A stretch of 8,515 bases of DNA from NCBI GenBank assembly GCA_003818675.1, contig RPPD01000066.1, positions 1 to 8,515 of the forward strand, given 5' to 3'. Made by a program: the position numbers and the translations under genes. Positions within the stretch are counted from its first letter, which is position 1. Each line of letters opens with the position of its first letter. The DNA comes from Spirochaetaceae bacterium (GTDB lineage Bacteria > Spirochaetota > Spirochaetia > SZUA-6 > RPPD01). The notes under the pieces were generated by a model. It had not been told where the DNA came from, did no database searches, and saw nothing but the letters and a program-made list of their open reading frames with translations. Positions 1 through 6,415 of the stretch are shown here, one piece after another.

Positions 1-306
1 TTACAGACAGTGCCAAACAGTTTTGGATCCAGGACTGCGTCCGAACAGCACAAGACCGGCTGGCTGTCCTTATAATGGCTGACAACGGCAGGGATAATTG
101 CAGGGCTCTTCAATCCGGCACTCATGCGTGCGAACGGGGTGATCACGGTTATCGGGATAAAGGCGGAAAACCGACACTGCGGAAAACGTTGAATGGGAAA
201 AGTCGATCCGTAAAAATGACGACTTCGGTTTGTCCATATACAGCAAGGCTGGTGAACTTCTCACGCGAAAGACATTTGCCATTTGAACACGGAGTGATGA
301 CCGCCC
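1..306. other. Gene-poor left edge; possible decayed or edge-truncated minus-strand ORF
   Basis: No gene here can be supported with confidence. On the minus strand one frame is free of stops from about 260 down to the left edge (86 codons). Its only ATG is at 125, without a convincing Shine-Dalgarno, and it reads MSAGLKSPAIIPAVV at its start. A second minus frame is open from inside the lipoprotein 3' end down to a TAA at 149-151 and contains protein-like stretches such as SLAVYGQTEVVIFTDRLF, but it has no ATG. A third minus frame (ATG at 282, stop near 70) and a plus frame (75-323) are also open. Several competing open frames with no good start suggest either chance or a frameshifted remnant continuing off the left edge. 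I recognise no family, and there is no terminator hairpin behind the lipoprotein gene. Confidence 0.25.
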
Positions 307-798
307 CTACCAGCGTTTTTTGATGAGATCGGTTATTTCCCGGACCCGCTCGTCAGTGCGGGAGGCAATTGACGCAGAAGTAACCGCATCTGCCTTGCCG
401 ATCGCGGACCTTATCCGGTCTGTCGGCGGGTGATTCTCGTCACCCGAGGTACAAAAAACGATCACCCGGGGATTTGCCGGATCACCGGCGATAAATTTGA
501 CGATGCGGCCGTCCAGCTGGCCTGCCATCATTGGGGTAATAAGCAGTATTGCATTAAATCCCGTGGTTTTCTCAGCGGCCAACTGGTCAGGGCTGATTAT
601 TTTAATATAACAATCTTCTTTCTGAAGAGCTTCCAGAACCTTGGTGATGACCTGATTTTTAAACTCACTGCTGGCGCCAGCAACAAGCACCTTATGCCGG
701 GCCGAAGGATTCCCCTTCTCAAGGGATTGCATGTCCTGCATGCAACCGGTCAAGGCGACAATTCCAACAAGAATGCCCGATAATATTATTTTCCTCAT
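307..798 (-). CDS. Small lipoprotein with flavodoxin-like alpha/beta domain, unknown function
   Basis: This encodes a 163-residue exported lipoprotein. The start is the ATG at 798 because an AGGAGG Shine-Dalgarno lies just upstream (about 803-810) and because residues 1-18 then form a classic type II signal peptide: MRK, a hydrophobic stretch and the lipobox LTGC with Cys19. The open frame extends to 969, but those 57 extra residues would bury the signal. The mature part (about 36-163) alternates predicted strands and helices: HKVLVAGASS, a helix, YIKIISPDQL, FNAILLITPMM, RVIVFCTSGDE, and a final helix ending KKRW. This resembles a flavodoxin-like fold, but the usual phosphate-binding T/S-rich loop is replaced by GASSEF, so FMN binding is doubtful. 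It is probably anchored in the inner or outer membrane facing the periplasm. It has its own promoter and lies downstream of the kamA terminator, so it is likely a separate unit. The lipoprotein call is firm; the fold is inference. Confidence 0.85.
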   Translation of the reverse strand: MRKIILSGILVGIVALTGCMQDMQSLEKGNPSARHKVLVAGASSEFKNQVITKVLEALQKEDCYIKIISPDQLAAEKTTGFNAILLITPMMAGQLDGRIVKFIAGDPANPRVIVFCTSGDENHPPTDRIRSAIGKADAVTSASIASRTDERVREITDLIKKRW

Positions 799-846
799 TA
801 ATATCCTCCTCTTACTATTCCATACACCGCATTTCCAGGAATATAG

Positions 847-855
847 ATTATAACA
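847..855 (-). promoter_or_regulatory. Extended -10 promoter of the lipoprotein gene
   Basis: Read on the minus strand, 855-847 is TGTTATAAT, a perfect match to the extended -10 consensus TGnTATAAT. No good -35 hexamer is found 16-18 bp upstream, as is usual for extended -10 promoters. Initiation would fall near 840, giving a leader of about 40 nt that carries the AGGAGG ribosome site of the gene starting at 798. Confidence 0.6.
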
Positions 856-969
856 CTTCTGGACGTTAAAAGTGGTGAGAATCTCTGCAATTTTTGTGGC
901 AAAAAACGCATTTGCATCAGCTGGATCGAGCACAAGAGGAAAAAGATACTCTGTTGTGGGCTGACACAT

Positions 970-1005
970 AAAAAAACCCGACCACCAGTTATACTGGCAG
1001 CCGGG
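970..1005 (-). terminator. Rho-independent terminator downstream of kamA
   Basis: On the minus strand, bases 1005-977 form a continuous 13-bp stem (three G-T wobbles) closed by a 3-nt ATA loop: CCCGGCTGCCAGT pairs with ACTGGTGGTCGGG. It is followed at once by a run of six T (976-971). It lies about 60 nt past the kamA stop and upstream of the lipoprotein promoter, so it separates the two transcription units. There is no T-run on the plus strand, so it acts in one direction only. Confidence 0.85.
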
Positions 1006-1067
1006 CTGTCATTTTAATTACCAATCACTTCCTGAATCCGCTTTTTTTAAGCGTCATCAAACGAGCG

Positions 1068-2435
1068 CTACGCGTTTGGTATGCCACAATCAGGATACTT
1101 GTACAGATTGCCCTTGAAGTTTTTCAACACAAGGTTCCCTTCATTGTCATGGCCCTGCACGTATTCCGGCAGAAGCGGAATCTTTCCGCCGCCCCCAGGC
1201 GCGTCTATGACATAGGTTGGCACTCCATAACCCGTTGTGTGCCCGCGCAGTCCCTGGATCATTTCCAGGCCCTTTTGGACAGGCGTTCTGAAATGGCGGC
1301 TTCCCTTGATGGGATCACACTGATACAGATAATAGGGCCTCACCCTGTTCTTCAAGAGGCCATGGACGAGCCTTTTCATCGTATCCACGTTGTCATTTAT
1401 ACCCTTTAGCAGTACGGTTTGGCTGCCCAAAGGAATTCCTGCGTCAGCCAGCATATTGCAGGCTCTTGCAGATTCCTCGGTCAGTTCGTCCGGGTGCGTG
1501 CAGTGGATGCTCATCCACAGCGGATGGTATTTCTTGAGCATGTTGCAAAGGCTCTTGCTTACCCTCTGCGGCAGCACCATGGGCACCTTTGTCCCAATGC
1601 GTATAAACTCGACGTGCGGGATGGCCCGCAGCTGCTTTAACAGCCACTCCAGTTTTTCATCCGCAAGCGTAAGCGGGTCTCCACCCGAGAGAAGCACGTC
1701 CCGTATCTGGGGAGTTTTTCTGATATACTCGATCGCCTGTTCCCAGTGCTTCATCGAGAATGGATACTTCTCGTTGGGCATGATCATTCGCGACCTCGTG
1801 CAGTACCTGCAGTTCGTGGAACAGAACTTGGTGACAAGAAAAAGTACGCGGTCCGGGTACCTGTGCACGAGGCCAGGAACCGGGCTGTCGTCATCCTCGC
1901 CCAGGGGATCCATCTCTTCGCCCGGCGAGCGGATAAACTCGTCAGAAACGGGGACCACCGTACGCCTGAGCGCCTGGTCCGTGTTGTATGCCGGATCAAG
2001 CAGGCTCGCATAATAAGGTGTGATTGCCACGGGGAGAGCACAGGCATTGAAAAACGCTGTTCTGTACTCGTCATCGGAGAGGTCAAGAATCCTGGACAGC
2101 TCCTCGAATCTGCGCACACGATGCCGTATCTGCCAGCGCCAGTTATTCCAGTCCGCGTCAGACACTTCAGGATAGAACTTATCCCTGAACTCCTGGACAT
2201 GAGGACTGCATTTCTGTTCTGCTTTCTGGGAAAATCTTATGTGGCCATCAATGATCTCTGTGCGCAGGGAAACCCTGGTATCGCAGTTGTCGGTGATGTT
2301 GTCGAAAGAAGTGTTGATATGCTGTTCATATTGTTCACTGCTTTGGTTGCTTTCATTTTTTTTAATTGTCGCGGTTCCAGCGGCGCTACTACCCGGAGGC
2401 TCATCGTCCTCTTGTGGAAGCAGTCTTTCTTCCAT
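1068..2435 (-). CDS. kamA: Lysine 2,3-aminomutase (radical SAM, PLP-dependent), KamA/AblA family
   Basis: The predicted reaction is conversion of L-lysine to L-beta-lysine, used in lysine fermentation or for the osmolyte N-epsilon-acetyl-beta-lysine. The 455-residue product carries the [4Fe-4S]/SAM motif CSTNCRYC (Cys205, 209, 212). It also has the PLP site DAPGGGGK (Lys418) and both aspartates that bind the lysine side-chain amine in characterised lysine enzymes (Asp374 in QCDP, Asp411). Glutamate 2,3-aminomutase replaces these with Lys and Asn, so lysine is the likelier substrate. Homology begins near residue 87 (YPEVSDADWNNWRWQ). Residues 1-86 are an acidic, Ser/Asn/Gln-rich extension of unknown role. 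The C-terminus stops at CGIPNA and lacks the CxCxxC zinc-binding tail of the clostridial enzyme. The ATG at 2435 has AAGGAG with an 11-nt spacer, which is somewhat long. An ablB-type acetyltransferase is not in the window, so the physiological role is open. Confidence 0.93.
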   Translation of the reverse strand: MEERLLPQEDDEPPGSSAAGTATIKKNESNQSSEQYEQHINTSFDNITDNCDTRVSLRTEIIDGHIRFSQKAEQKCSPHVQEFRDKFYPEVSDADWNNWRWQIRHRVRRFEELSRILDLSDDEYRTAFFNACALPVAITPYYASLLDPAYNTDQALRRTVVPVSDEFIRSPGEEMDPLGEDDDSPVPGLVHRYPDRVLFLVTKFCSTNCRYCTRSRMIMPNEKYPFSMKHWEQAIEYIRKTPQIRDVLLSGGDPLTLADEKLEWLLKQLRAIPHVEFIRIGTKVPMVLPQRVSKSLCNMLKKYHPLWMSIHCTHPDELTEESARACNMLADAGIPLGSQTVLLKGINDNVDTMKRLVHGLLKNRVRPYYLYQCDPIKGSRHFRTPVQKGLEMIQGLRGHTTGYGVPTYVIDAPGGGGKIPLLPEYVQGHDNEGNLVLKNFKGNLYKYPDCGIPNA

Positions 2436-2479
2436 ACGTTGGGAAACTCCTTGTGATAAATAAAACTTTGAAGAAGCAT
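2237..2479 (-). other. Small ORF with strong ribosome site overlapping the kamA start
   Basis: An 80-codon frame begins at the ATG at 2479 behind an excellent Shine-Dalgarno, AAGGAGGAGG (2492-2483). It overlaps the kamA 5' end in another reading frame and runs about 200 nt into it. The first residues are MLLQSFIYHKEFPNV; after about residue 25 it is the shadow of kamA's own coding frame. The ribosome site is clearly better than that of kamA. It may be a leader peptide coupled to kamA translation, or the true kamA start joined by an unrecognised frameshift or sequencing error, or chance. I favour no stable protein product. Confidence 0.25.
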
Positions 2480-2567
2480 ACGCCTCCTCCTTATGATGTC
2501 GGCATCTTTTCTCATCCTCTAAAGCGCAGATGACACCCGACAGGATGATTCCGACTGCATTGAGAGT

Positions 2568-2596
2568 AAAATATGTTTTATTGAAATAAAATTCAA
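2568..2596 (-). promoter_or_regulatory. Candidate sigma70 promoter for kamA
   Basis: On the minus strand, TTGAAT (2596-2591) and TATTTT (2573-2568) are separated by exactly 17 bp inside an AT-rich stretch. Each hexamer matches consensus at four of six positions. A start near 2561 would give a leader of about 125 nt before the kamA ATG, containing the strong ribosome site of the small ORF at 2479. The match is moderate and could be chance in AT-rich DNA. Confidence 0.4.
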
Positions 2597-2649
2597 GTGG
2601 TAATCATCAATTATTTTTTATGCTCGTCTTCCCTGTCTTGAAGCTGTCA

Positions 2650-2658
2650 TGCTATAGT
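2650..2658 (+). promoter_or_regulatory. Candidate extended -10 promoter for the DUF6941-like gene
   Basis: The plus strand reads TGCTATAGT at 2650-2658, which matches TGnTATAAT except at one position of the -10 hexamer. No good -35 sits at 16-18 bp. A transcript would start near 2665 and leave a very short leader holding the AGGGGGAT ribosome site just before the ATG at 2679. Confidence 0.4.
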
Positions 2659-2678
2659 AGGAACCACAGGGGGATGTT

Positions 2679-3098
2679 ATGGGAGAACCAGTATTAGTCG
2701 GCCTGCTCTTCGCAGACAGGATCATAACGGAAGACAACGGCAAGAAGGGAATCATAGGCACATTCAACCGCTTCCAGTCGGAGAAATACCCTGTGGTCTT
2801 TCCGACATGGGGCATTTATGCGGCAGTGACCAACTTGACAGGTTCGCACGAGTTTGCTGTAAACCTTGTGGCTGACGGGACAGGTCAGGTCATCATCCCC
2901 ATTGCCGGCCACTTTGACGTCACTGCGGTTACGGATGTGGTGGAACTCACCCCCACAATTGTTGGCGCCGTGTTTCCATCTTCAGGCAAATATACCATGA
3001 CCTTCCATATTGACGGAAATATAATTGGTGCCCGGACGCTGTTTGTGGAACAGGGCGAACAATCCTCACGTCCAGGCAAGGCCCCGGGCAAAAAATAA
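2679..3098 (+). CDS. DUF6941-like hypothetical protein
   Basis: This is a 139-residue protein of unknown function. It starts at an ATG preceded by AGGGGGAT at good spacing. It has no signal peptide or membrane segment, so it is probably cytosolic. The order of motifs recalls the DUF6941 family: an N-terminal FADRIITED followed by KKGIIGTFNRF, a central strand-rich part (PTWGIYAAVTNLTGSHEFAVNLV), then IIPIAGHFDV, and a C-terminal half ending in the beta-hairpin-like YTMTFHIDGNIIGARTLFV. This suggests a compact beta sandwich. The last 15 residues are a basic, Pro/Gly-rich tail. Family assignment is from memory of conserved patterns and the biochemical role is unknown. The AraC-type regulator starts 63 nt downstream on the same strand with no terminator visible between them, so the two may be cotranscribed. 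Confidence 0.8.
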   Translation: MGEPVLVGLLFADRIITEDNGKKGIIGTFNRFQSEKYPVVFPTWGIYAAVTNLTGSHEFAVNLVADGTGQVIIPIAGHFDVTAVTDVVELTPTIVGAVFPSSGKYTMTFHIDGNIIGARTLFVEQGEQSSRPGKAPGKK

Positions 3099-3161
3099 TT
3101 TTTCAAGAAATTATCATCAGGGAAGTTGACAACCAGGCCAACTCTATCTATCATTGGACAT

Positions 3162-4106
3162 ATGCCTACCAGCAGCCGTTCCTATTCCACCCAGGGAAAG
3201 CTTATCTACCCAAAACTGAAAGTGCCACTCATTTCCCAGAAAGAAACATCGGATTTCCCCCTAAAGATTTCAAACCGCCTGAGGATTATCCTGATTGAGG
3301 AAGGAACCGGCATTATCAGGCTCAAGAGCATTCATGCGGGGATACTTGCGCCCATGCTGGTTTTAGTCCGCGAGAATGAACATGTGGCTATAGAGAACGC
3401 AGTCCGTTTAAAGGCCTGGAGCCTGTATTTTCATCCAGACGCCATAAACAGTGATTTTACCCTTTCAAATATATATGATCCGGAATATGTATTCTCCAAC
3501 ACCGCGCGCCAGGACCGCTACATTTTAAAACCGCTTCTGTCAGAGGATCCACACAGCAGGATCATCCCCGTTGACCACATCACTTCAAAAAACATACAGA
3601 GGCTCATGGAAACAATCAGCGATGTACTTTTTCGCCAGCCAGACAAGATGTGGCCCTGCACTGTCAGGGCATCTCTCATCCAGCTGCTCTTCCTTGCATG
3701 CTCCATTTCAGAGAACGATCACCCTCAACCGGCGATCATGCCGCCAATCCCTGATTCAAAAGAAAATGACAGGGAACGCACCATCACGGAAAAAGTCATC
3801 CTCCACCTCTATCTAAACTATCCGGAGAGGATTTCCGTGGAGGAGCTTGCCAGGTTGTATTCCACAAACAGGACAAGCCTGGCAGCTTATTTTAAAAACC
3901 AGATGAATATGACCGTGCTCACCTACCTGACAAAGCTGCGGATGGAGATAGCCGCTTCCCTGCTGCACAACACATATTTGGGAATAAATGAGATAATGCT
4001 CAAGGTGGGATTCCAGGATCCAACGCACTTCGGCAGAATTTTTAAGAAGCATTTTGATTCTACGCCAGTTGAATATAGAAAAAAATACGTCAAGATGCTG
4101 TATTAA
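3162..4106 (+). CDS. AraC-family transcriptional regulator
   Basis: This 314-residue DNA-binding regulator has the canonical AraC/XylS C-terminal domain. The first helix-turn-helix is at about residues 224-251 (ISVEELARLYSTNRTSLAAYF) and the second at about 274-307, with the signature GFQDPTHFGRIFKKHF and TPVEYRK. Residues about 20-200 form an effector or dimerisation region. Its beginning (residues 20-90) is strand-rich as in cupin-type AraC sensors, but no ligand can be named. I chose the ATG at 3162; an in-frame TTG at 3126 would add 12 residues, but its AGGGAAG sits too close to the codon. The gene follows the DUF6941-like gene on the same strand and is convergent with the permease operon, ending 15 bp from it. 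It may control the upstream gene or a distant target; nothing in the sequence ties it to the arsenic genes. Confidence 0.92.
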   Translation: MPTSSRSYSTQGKLIYPKLKVPLISQKETSDFPLKISNRLRIILIEEGTGIIRLKSIHAGILAPMLVLVRENEHVAIENAVRLKAWSLYFHPDAINSDFTLSNIYDPEYVFSNTARQDRYILKPLLSEDPHSRIIPVDHITSKNIQRLMETISDVLFRQPDKMWPCTVRASLIQLLFLACSISENDHPQPAIMPPIPDSKENDRERTITEKVILHLYLNYPERISVEELARLYSTNRTSLAAYFKNQMNMTVLTYLTKLRMEIAASLLHNTYLGINEIMLKVGFQDPTHFGRIFKKHFDSTPVEYRKKYVKMLY

Positions 4107-4121
4107 CCGTCCACCGCAGGC

Positions 4122-4658
4122 CTATTCTATCTTCTCCGCACGGTCAATAATTTCATGGCGGTCTTTCTCGGACAACAGGGCATGCAAAACCAGCGCGAGA
4201 ATGACGATTCCCGGTATGTCCACCAGGAGCCTGGTGAGGGCAAACCGGGGGCCAAGGGCGCTGTACTCGAACAGGAACATTGGTATTTTGGTTGTGGACC
4301 AGGCGCCTATAAAGATGAATACATTCATTAGGCTGGCTCCCTTTTTCAGGAAGACTGCGGCTATTGGAAACGCACCGTATAGCGGTCCTGCAGCGACTGA
4401 TCCCGCAATGATTGACAGCACCATACCGCGGATCCCGGAACCCTGCCCCATGTATTTTACCATTATCTCGCGCGGAACCCATACATCCAGAAGTCCGAGC
4501 AGTATGAAAATGGGCGGAATGACCAGAAGCATTTCCTTGACGCTGAATGCGGTCACGGAAAGGGCTGACAGACCAAACTCTGTATTGAAAATCAGGACGG
4601 CAATCATTACTACCGATGTTGCCATAAAAAACCAGTATCGCTTGAGCATTTTTTTCAT
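4122..4658 (-). CDS. Half-size permease of ArsP/DUF318 type, second subunit
   Basis: This is a 178-residue integral membrane protein with about five hydrophobic segments. Residues 76-112 (RGMVLSIIAG, AGPLYGAFPIAAVFLKKGA) match the repeated core of the ArsP/DUF318 permease family: a small-residue helix followed by P-x-x-x-AFPIAA-x-x-x-KKGA. Family members are usually 300-400 residues with two such repeats. This gene holds one repeat, and its upstream neighbour holds another. The ATG at 4658 overlaps the neighbour's stop by 4 bp (ATGA), so translation is coupled and the two probably form a heteromeric transporter. The protein has no cysteine at all, unlike the full-length permease in the same operon, which has CSC. 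The C-terminal tail (about 163-178) is charged and cytosolic-looking. The substrate is unknown. It is the last gene of the operon. Confidence 0.87.
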   Translation of the reverse strand: MKKMLKRYWFFMATSVVMIAVLIFNTEFGLSALSVTAFSVKEMLLVIPPIFILLGLLDVWVPREIMVKYMGQGSGIRGMVLSIIAGSVAAGPLYGAFPIAAVFLKKGASLMNVFIFIGAWSTTKIPMFLFEYSALGPRFALTRLLVDIPGIVILALVLHALLSEKDRHEIIDRAEKIE

Positions 4659-5140
4659 GCCTTTACCACCAGATCAATTATAAAGGCAACAAGAAATGAA
4701 AAGCCAAAGGCGAGAAGATTTCGCAGAAGCGCCGTCTTTGTACCAAAGTATTTTCTTTCCACCGGGAAGGTAATCACCCCTACCATCATAAGCGTTGAGA
4801 CAAAGGCCGCTATCTGCATCGCTCCGGCACCCTTCTGTAAAAGCAGTGCAGCCATCGGAAAGGCGACAAATCCCGGAATAAGGGTTATGGAGCCAATAAC
4901 CGCAGCCATGAGGGTTCCCCACCACCCGGATTTTTCTCCGATCAGGTCCCCAATGGTCTCTGGATTTAATGCCGCAAGCATCAGTCCTGTCAGAACCAGA
5001 ACCCCCAGAAATTGCGGCAGGATGTTTTCAAAGGCCTTCCATGCCTTTTTCAAGGCCTGCAGGGTCTTCTGCCTGTTTTTAAAAAATGAAACCGCCAGCG
5101 CCAGCACTGCGGCCCCATACATGATAAACGTCGTTTCCAT
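4655..5140 (-). CDS. Half-size permease of ArsP/DUF318 type, first subunit
   Basis: This is a 161-residue integral membrane protein. An N-terminal hydrophobic segment (about 5-20) is followed by a basic amphipathic linker (21-37, KNRQKTLQALKKAWKA) and about four further membrane segments. Residues 75-106 (GTLMAAVIGS, then PGFVAFPMAALLLQKGA) are the ArsP/DUF318 repeat core, recognisably parallel to AGPLYGAFPIAAVFLKKGA in the next gene. Like its partner it is free of cysteine. The start ATG at 5140 has GGGGA upstream with about 8 nt spacing. It lies 78 bp after the full-length permease, with a long palindrome in the gap, and overlaps the second half-permease by 4 bp. The pair looks like one transporter split into two genes rather than a broken gene, because each has its own start and ribosome site and intact termini. 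Confidence 0.85.
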   Translation of the reverse strand: METTFIMYGAAVLALAVSFFKNRQKTLQALKKAWKAFENILPQFLGVLVLTGLMLAALNPETIGDLIGEKSGWWGTLMAAVIGSITLIPGFVAFPMAALLLQKGAGAMQIAAFVSTLMMVGVITFPVERKYFGTKTALLRNLLAFGFSFLVAFIIDLVVKA

Positions 5141-5176
5141 TATTTTATTCCCCGGTTTTTGCTATCGCAGCCCTCT

Positions 5177-5220
5177 AGCAGGTTGTTGGAAAACTTATTG
5201 AAGTTTTTCAACAACCTGCT
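5177..5220. repeat. 44-nt near-perfect palindrome at the permease stop codon
   Basis: Two 20-nt arms (5177-5196 and 5201-5220) pair throughout with a single G-T wobble around a 4-nt loop. The left arm reads AGCAGGTTGTTGGAAAACTT. The palindrome begins inside the stop codon of the full-length permease (5221-5219, TAG on the minus strand). No T-run follows on the minus strand, so it is not a canonical terminator. It more resembles a dispersed REP/MITE-like palindromic element, and the arm sequence is reminiscent of repeats common in deltaproteobacterial genomes (from memory, not checked). In the transcript it could protect upstream mRNA from 3' exonucleases and lower expression of the two half-permeases. 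No second copy occurs in this window. Confidence 0.85.
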
Positions 5221-6415
5221 AAACGATCATACCATACCCGATACCAGCAATTGTGGAAAGGCCGACGACTAACGACACATAGACCACAGTTTTTTTCACT
5301 CCAAGCTCTCCCCCGAGCACAAGCATTGAAGGAAGCGAAAGCGATGGACCTGCCAATAAAAGCGCCAGCGCCGGCCCCTGCCCCATGCCTGAACCCAAAA
5401 GGCCCTGCATTATGGGTATCTCTGTCAATGTTGCGAAATACATGAAGGCTCCGGCTATTGCGGCAAAAAAATTGGAAAAAACCGAATTGCCGCCCACAAG
5501 CGAAACCACCCATTCATTCGGGATGATTGCCTGGTGCCCGGGCCTGCCCAGGAGAAATCCCGCGACCAGTACTCCGCCGAAAAGAAGCGGCAAAATTTGA
5601 ATGGAGAAATCCCTGGTGGCGATTCCCCATGATTTCAATTCATCCTTTTTATACCATAGAATGAGCATTATCGCCAATGCCGCCAGAAACACGCCCGCGA
5701 TGATGAATTTCACCGAGGCGATTGCGTCCCACCATGCAAGCGCATCCTTCGATTGCGCCCAGTTGGCGAATATAAGTATTCCGATGAGCGCGGCGACAAC
5801 CAGCGTTGTTTTATAAAGAGGTTTTTCTCCGGCACTGATCCCCGCTTCGAACATTGCGGCATCGGTCACCCGTTTTTCATCGTCTTTGTGAAAAATCAGA
5901 TGCATCAATAGACCGATAACAAAAGCAAACACAACCGCACCCACGGTCCGGGCAAGTCCCAACTGCCATCCCAGCACCTTTGCGGTAAGAATAATGGCGA
6001 GGATGTTGATCGCCGGACCTGAATACAGGAAGGACGTCGCGGGGCCTATGCCCGCGCCTTTTTTATAAATGCCCTTGAATAGCGGAAGTACCGTACATGA
6101 GCAGACCGCAAGAATTGCGCCGGATACTGAAGCGACCGTATAGGCAACCAGTTTGTTCGCCTTCGGTCCAAGGTACTTGATGACCGCCTGCTGGTTTAAA
6201 AAGATCATGATTGCCCCTGCAATGAAAAAGGCCGGGACCAGACATAAGATCACGTGCTCTCGTGCGTAATCCCCGAGCATCATGAAGGCTTCATTTATGG
6301 CATTGCTGATAACCGGATCCGCAAAGGGGACAAAGAAAACAGCAAGAAATATTCCCGCCAGCAGCAGCAACTTCAGATTGGGCCCGAGAGGTTTACCGGC
6401 CATTATGGACCTCAC
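5219..6415 (-). CDS. ArsP/DUF318-family permease, probable organoarsenical or metal(loid) efflux
   Basis: This is a 398-residue inner-membrane permease with about ten hydrophobic segments in two repeats, separated by a charged cytosolic loop (about 175-200, HKDDEKRVTD). The first repeat carries the family hallmark CSCTVLPLF (Cys105, Cys107) followed by YKKGAGIGPATSFLYSGPAINILA. The second has FATLTEIPIMQGLLGSGMGQGPALALLLAGP. Another cysteine is at 58. Family members include ArsP, which exports trivalent organoarsenicals, and related Cu/Zn exporters; the arsenic neighbourhood favours the former. The start is uncertain. The GTG at 6415 overlaps the stop of the thioredoxin gene (GTGA) with GGAGGG 9 nt upstream. 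The ATG at 6403, four codons later, has GAGG at 6 nt. Either way it is translationally coupled to the upstream gene. The stop codon runs into the palindrome. Confidence 0.93.
   Translation of the reverse strand: MRSIMAGKPLGPNLKLLLLAGIFLAVFFVPFADPVISNAINEAFMMLGDYAREHVILCLVPAFFIAGAIMIFLNQQAVIKYLGPKANKLVAYTVASVSGAILAVCSCTVLPLFKGIYKKGAGIGPATSFLYSGPAINILAIILTAKVLGWQLGLARTVGAVVFAFVIGLLMHLIFHKDDEKRVTDAAMFEAGISAGEKPLYKTTLVVAALIGILIFANWAQSKDALAWWDAIASVKFIIAGVFLAALAIMLILWYKKDELKSWGIATRDFSIQILPLLFGGVLVAGFLLGRPGHQAIIPNEWVVSLVGGNSVFSNFFAAIAGAFMYFATLTEIPIMQGLLGSGMGQGPALALLLAGPSLSLPSMLVLGGELGVKKTVVYVSLVVGLSTIAGIGYGMIV

Noticed and set aside
75..323. Plus-strand 82-codon open frame at the left edge
   Set aside because: No ribosome site, no recognisable motif, and it overlaps the 3' end of the lipoprotein gene antisense; competing minus frames look equally protein-like.
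799..969. N-terminal extension of the lipoprotein to the ATG at 969
   Set aside because: It would place 57 residues ahead of a clear signal peptide and would read through the perfect extended -10 and the AGGAGG site.
1390..2013. Plus-strand 207-codon open frame, and the plus frame 1746-2456
   Set aside because: Both are antisense to kamA, whose radical SAM and PLP motifs are intact, so they are shadows of its codon pattern.
3126..3161. TTG start for the AraC regulator
   Set aside because: Its AGGGAAG abuts the TTG with too little spacing; the ATG 12 codons later gives a normal N-terminus, though its own ribosome site is weak, so this is not certain.
4054..4683. Plus-strand 209-codon frame across the AraC end and the half-permease
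   Set aside because: It overlaps two better-supported genes and has no family motif; it is antisense to a membrane protein.
5177..5220. Palindrome as a rho-independent terminator of the permease gene
   Set aside because: No T-run follows it on the minus strand, where the adjacent bases are AGAGGGCTGC; strand and context do not fit a canonical terminator.
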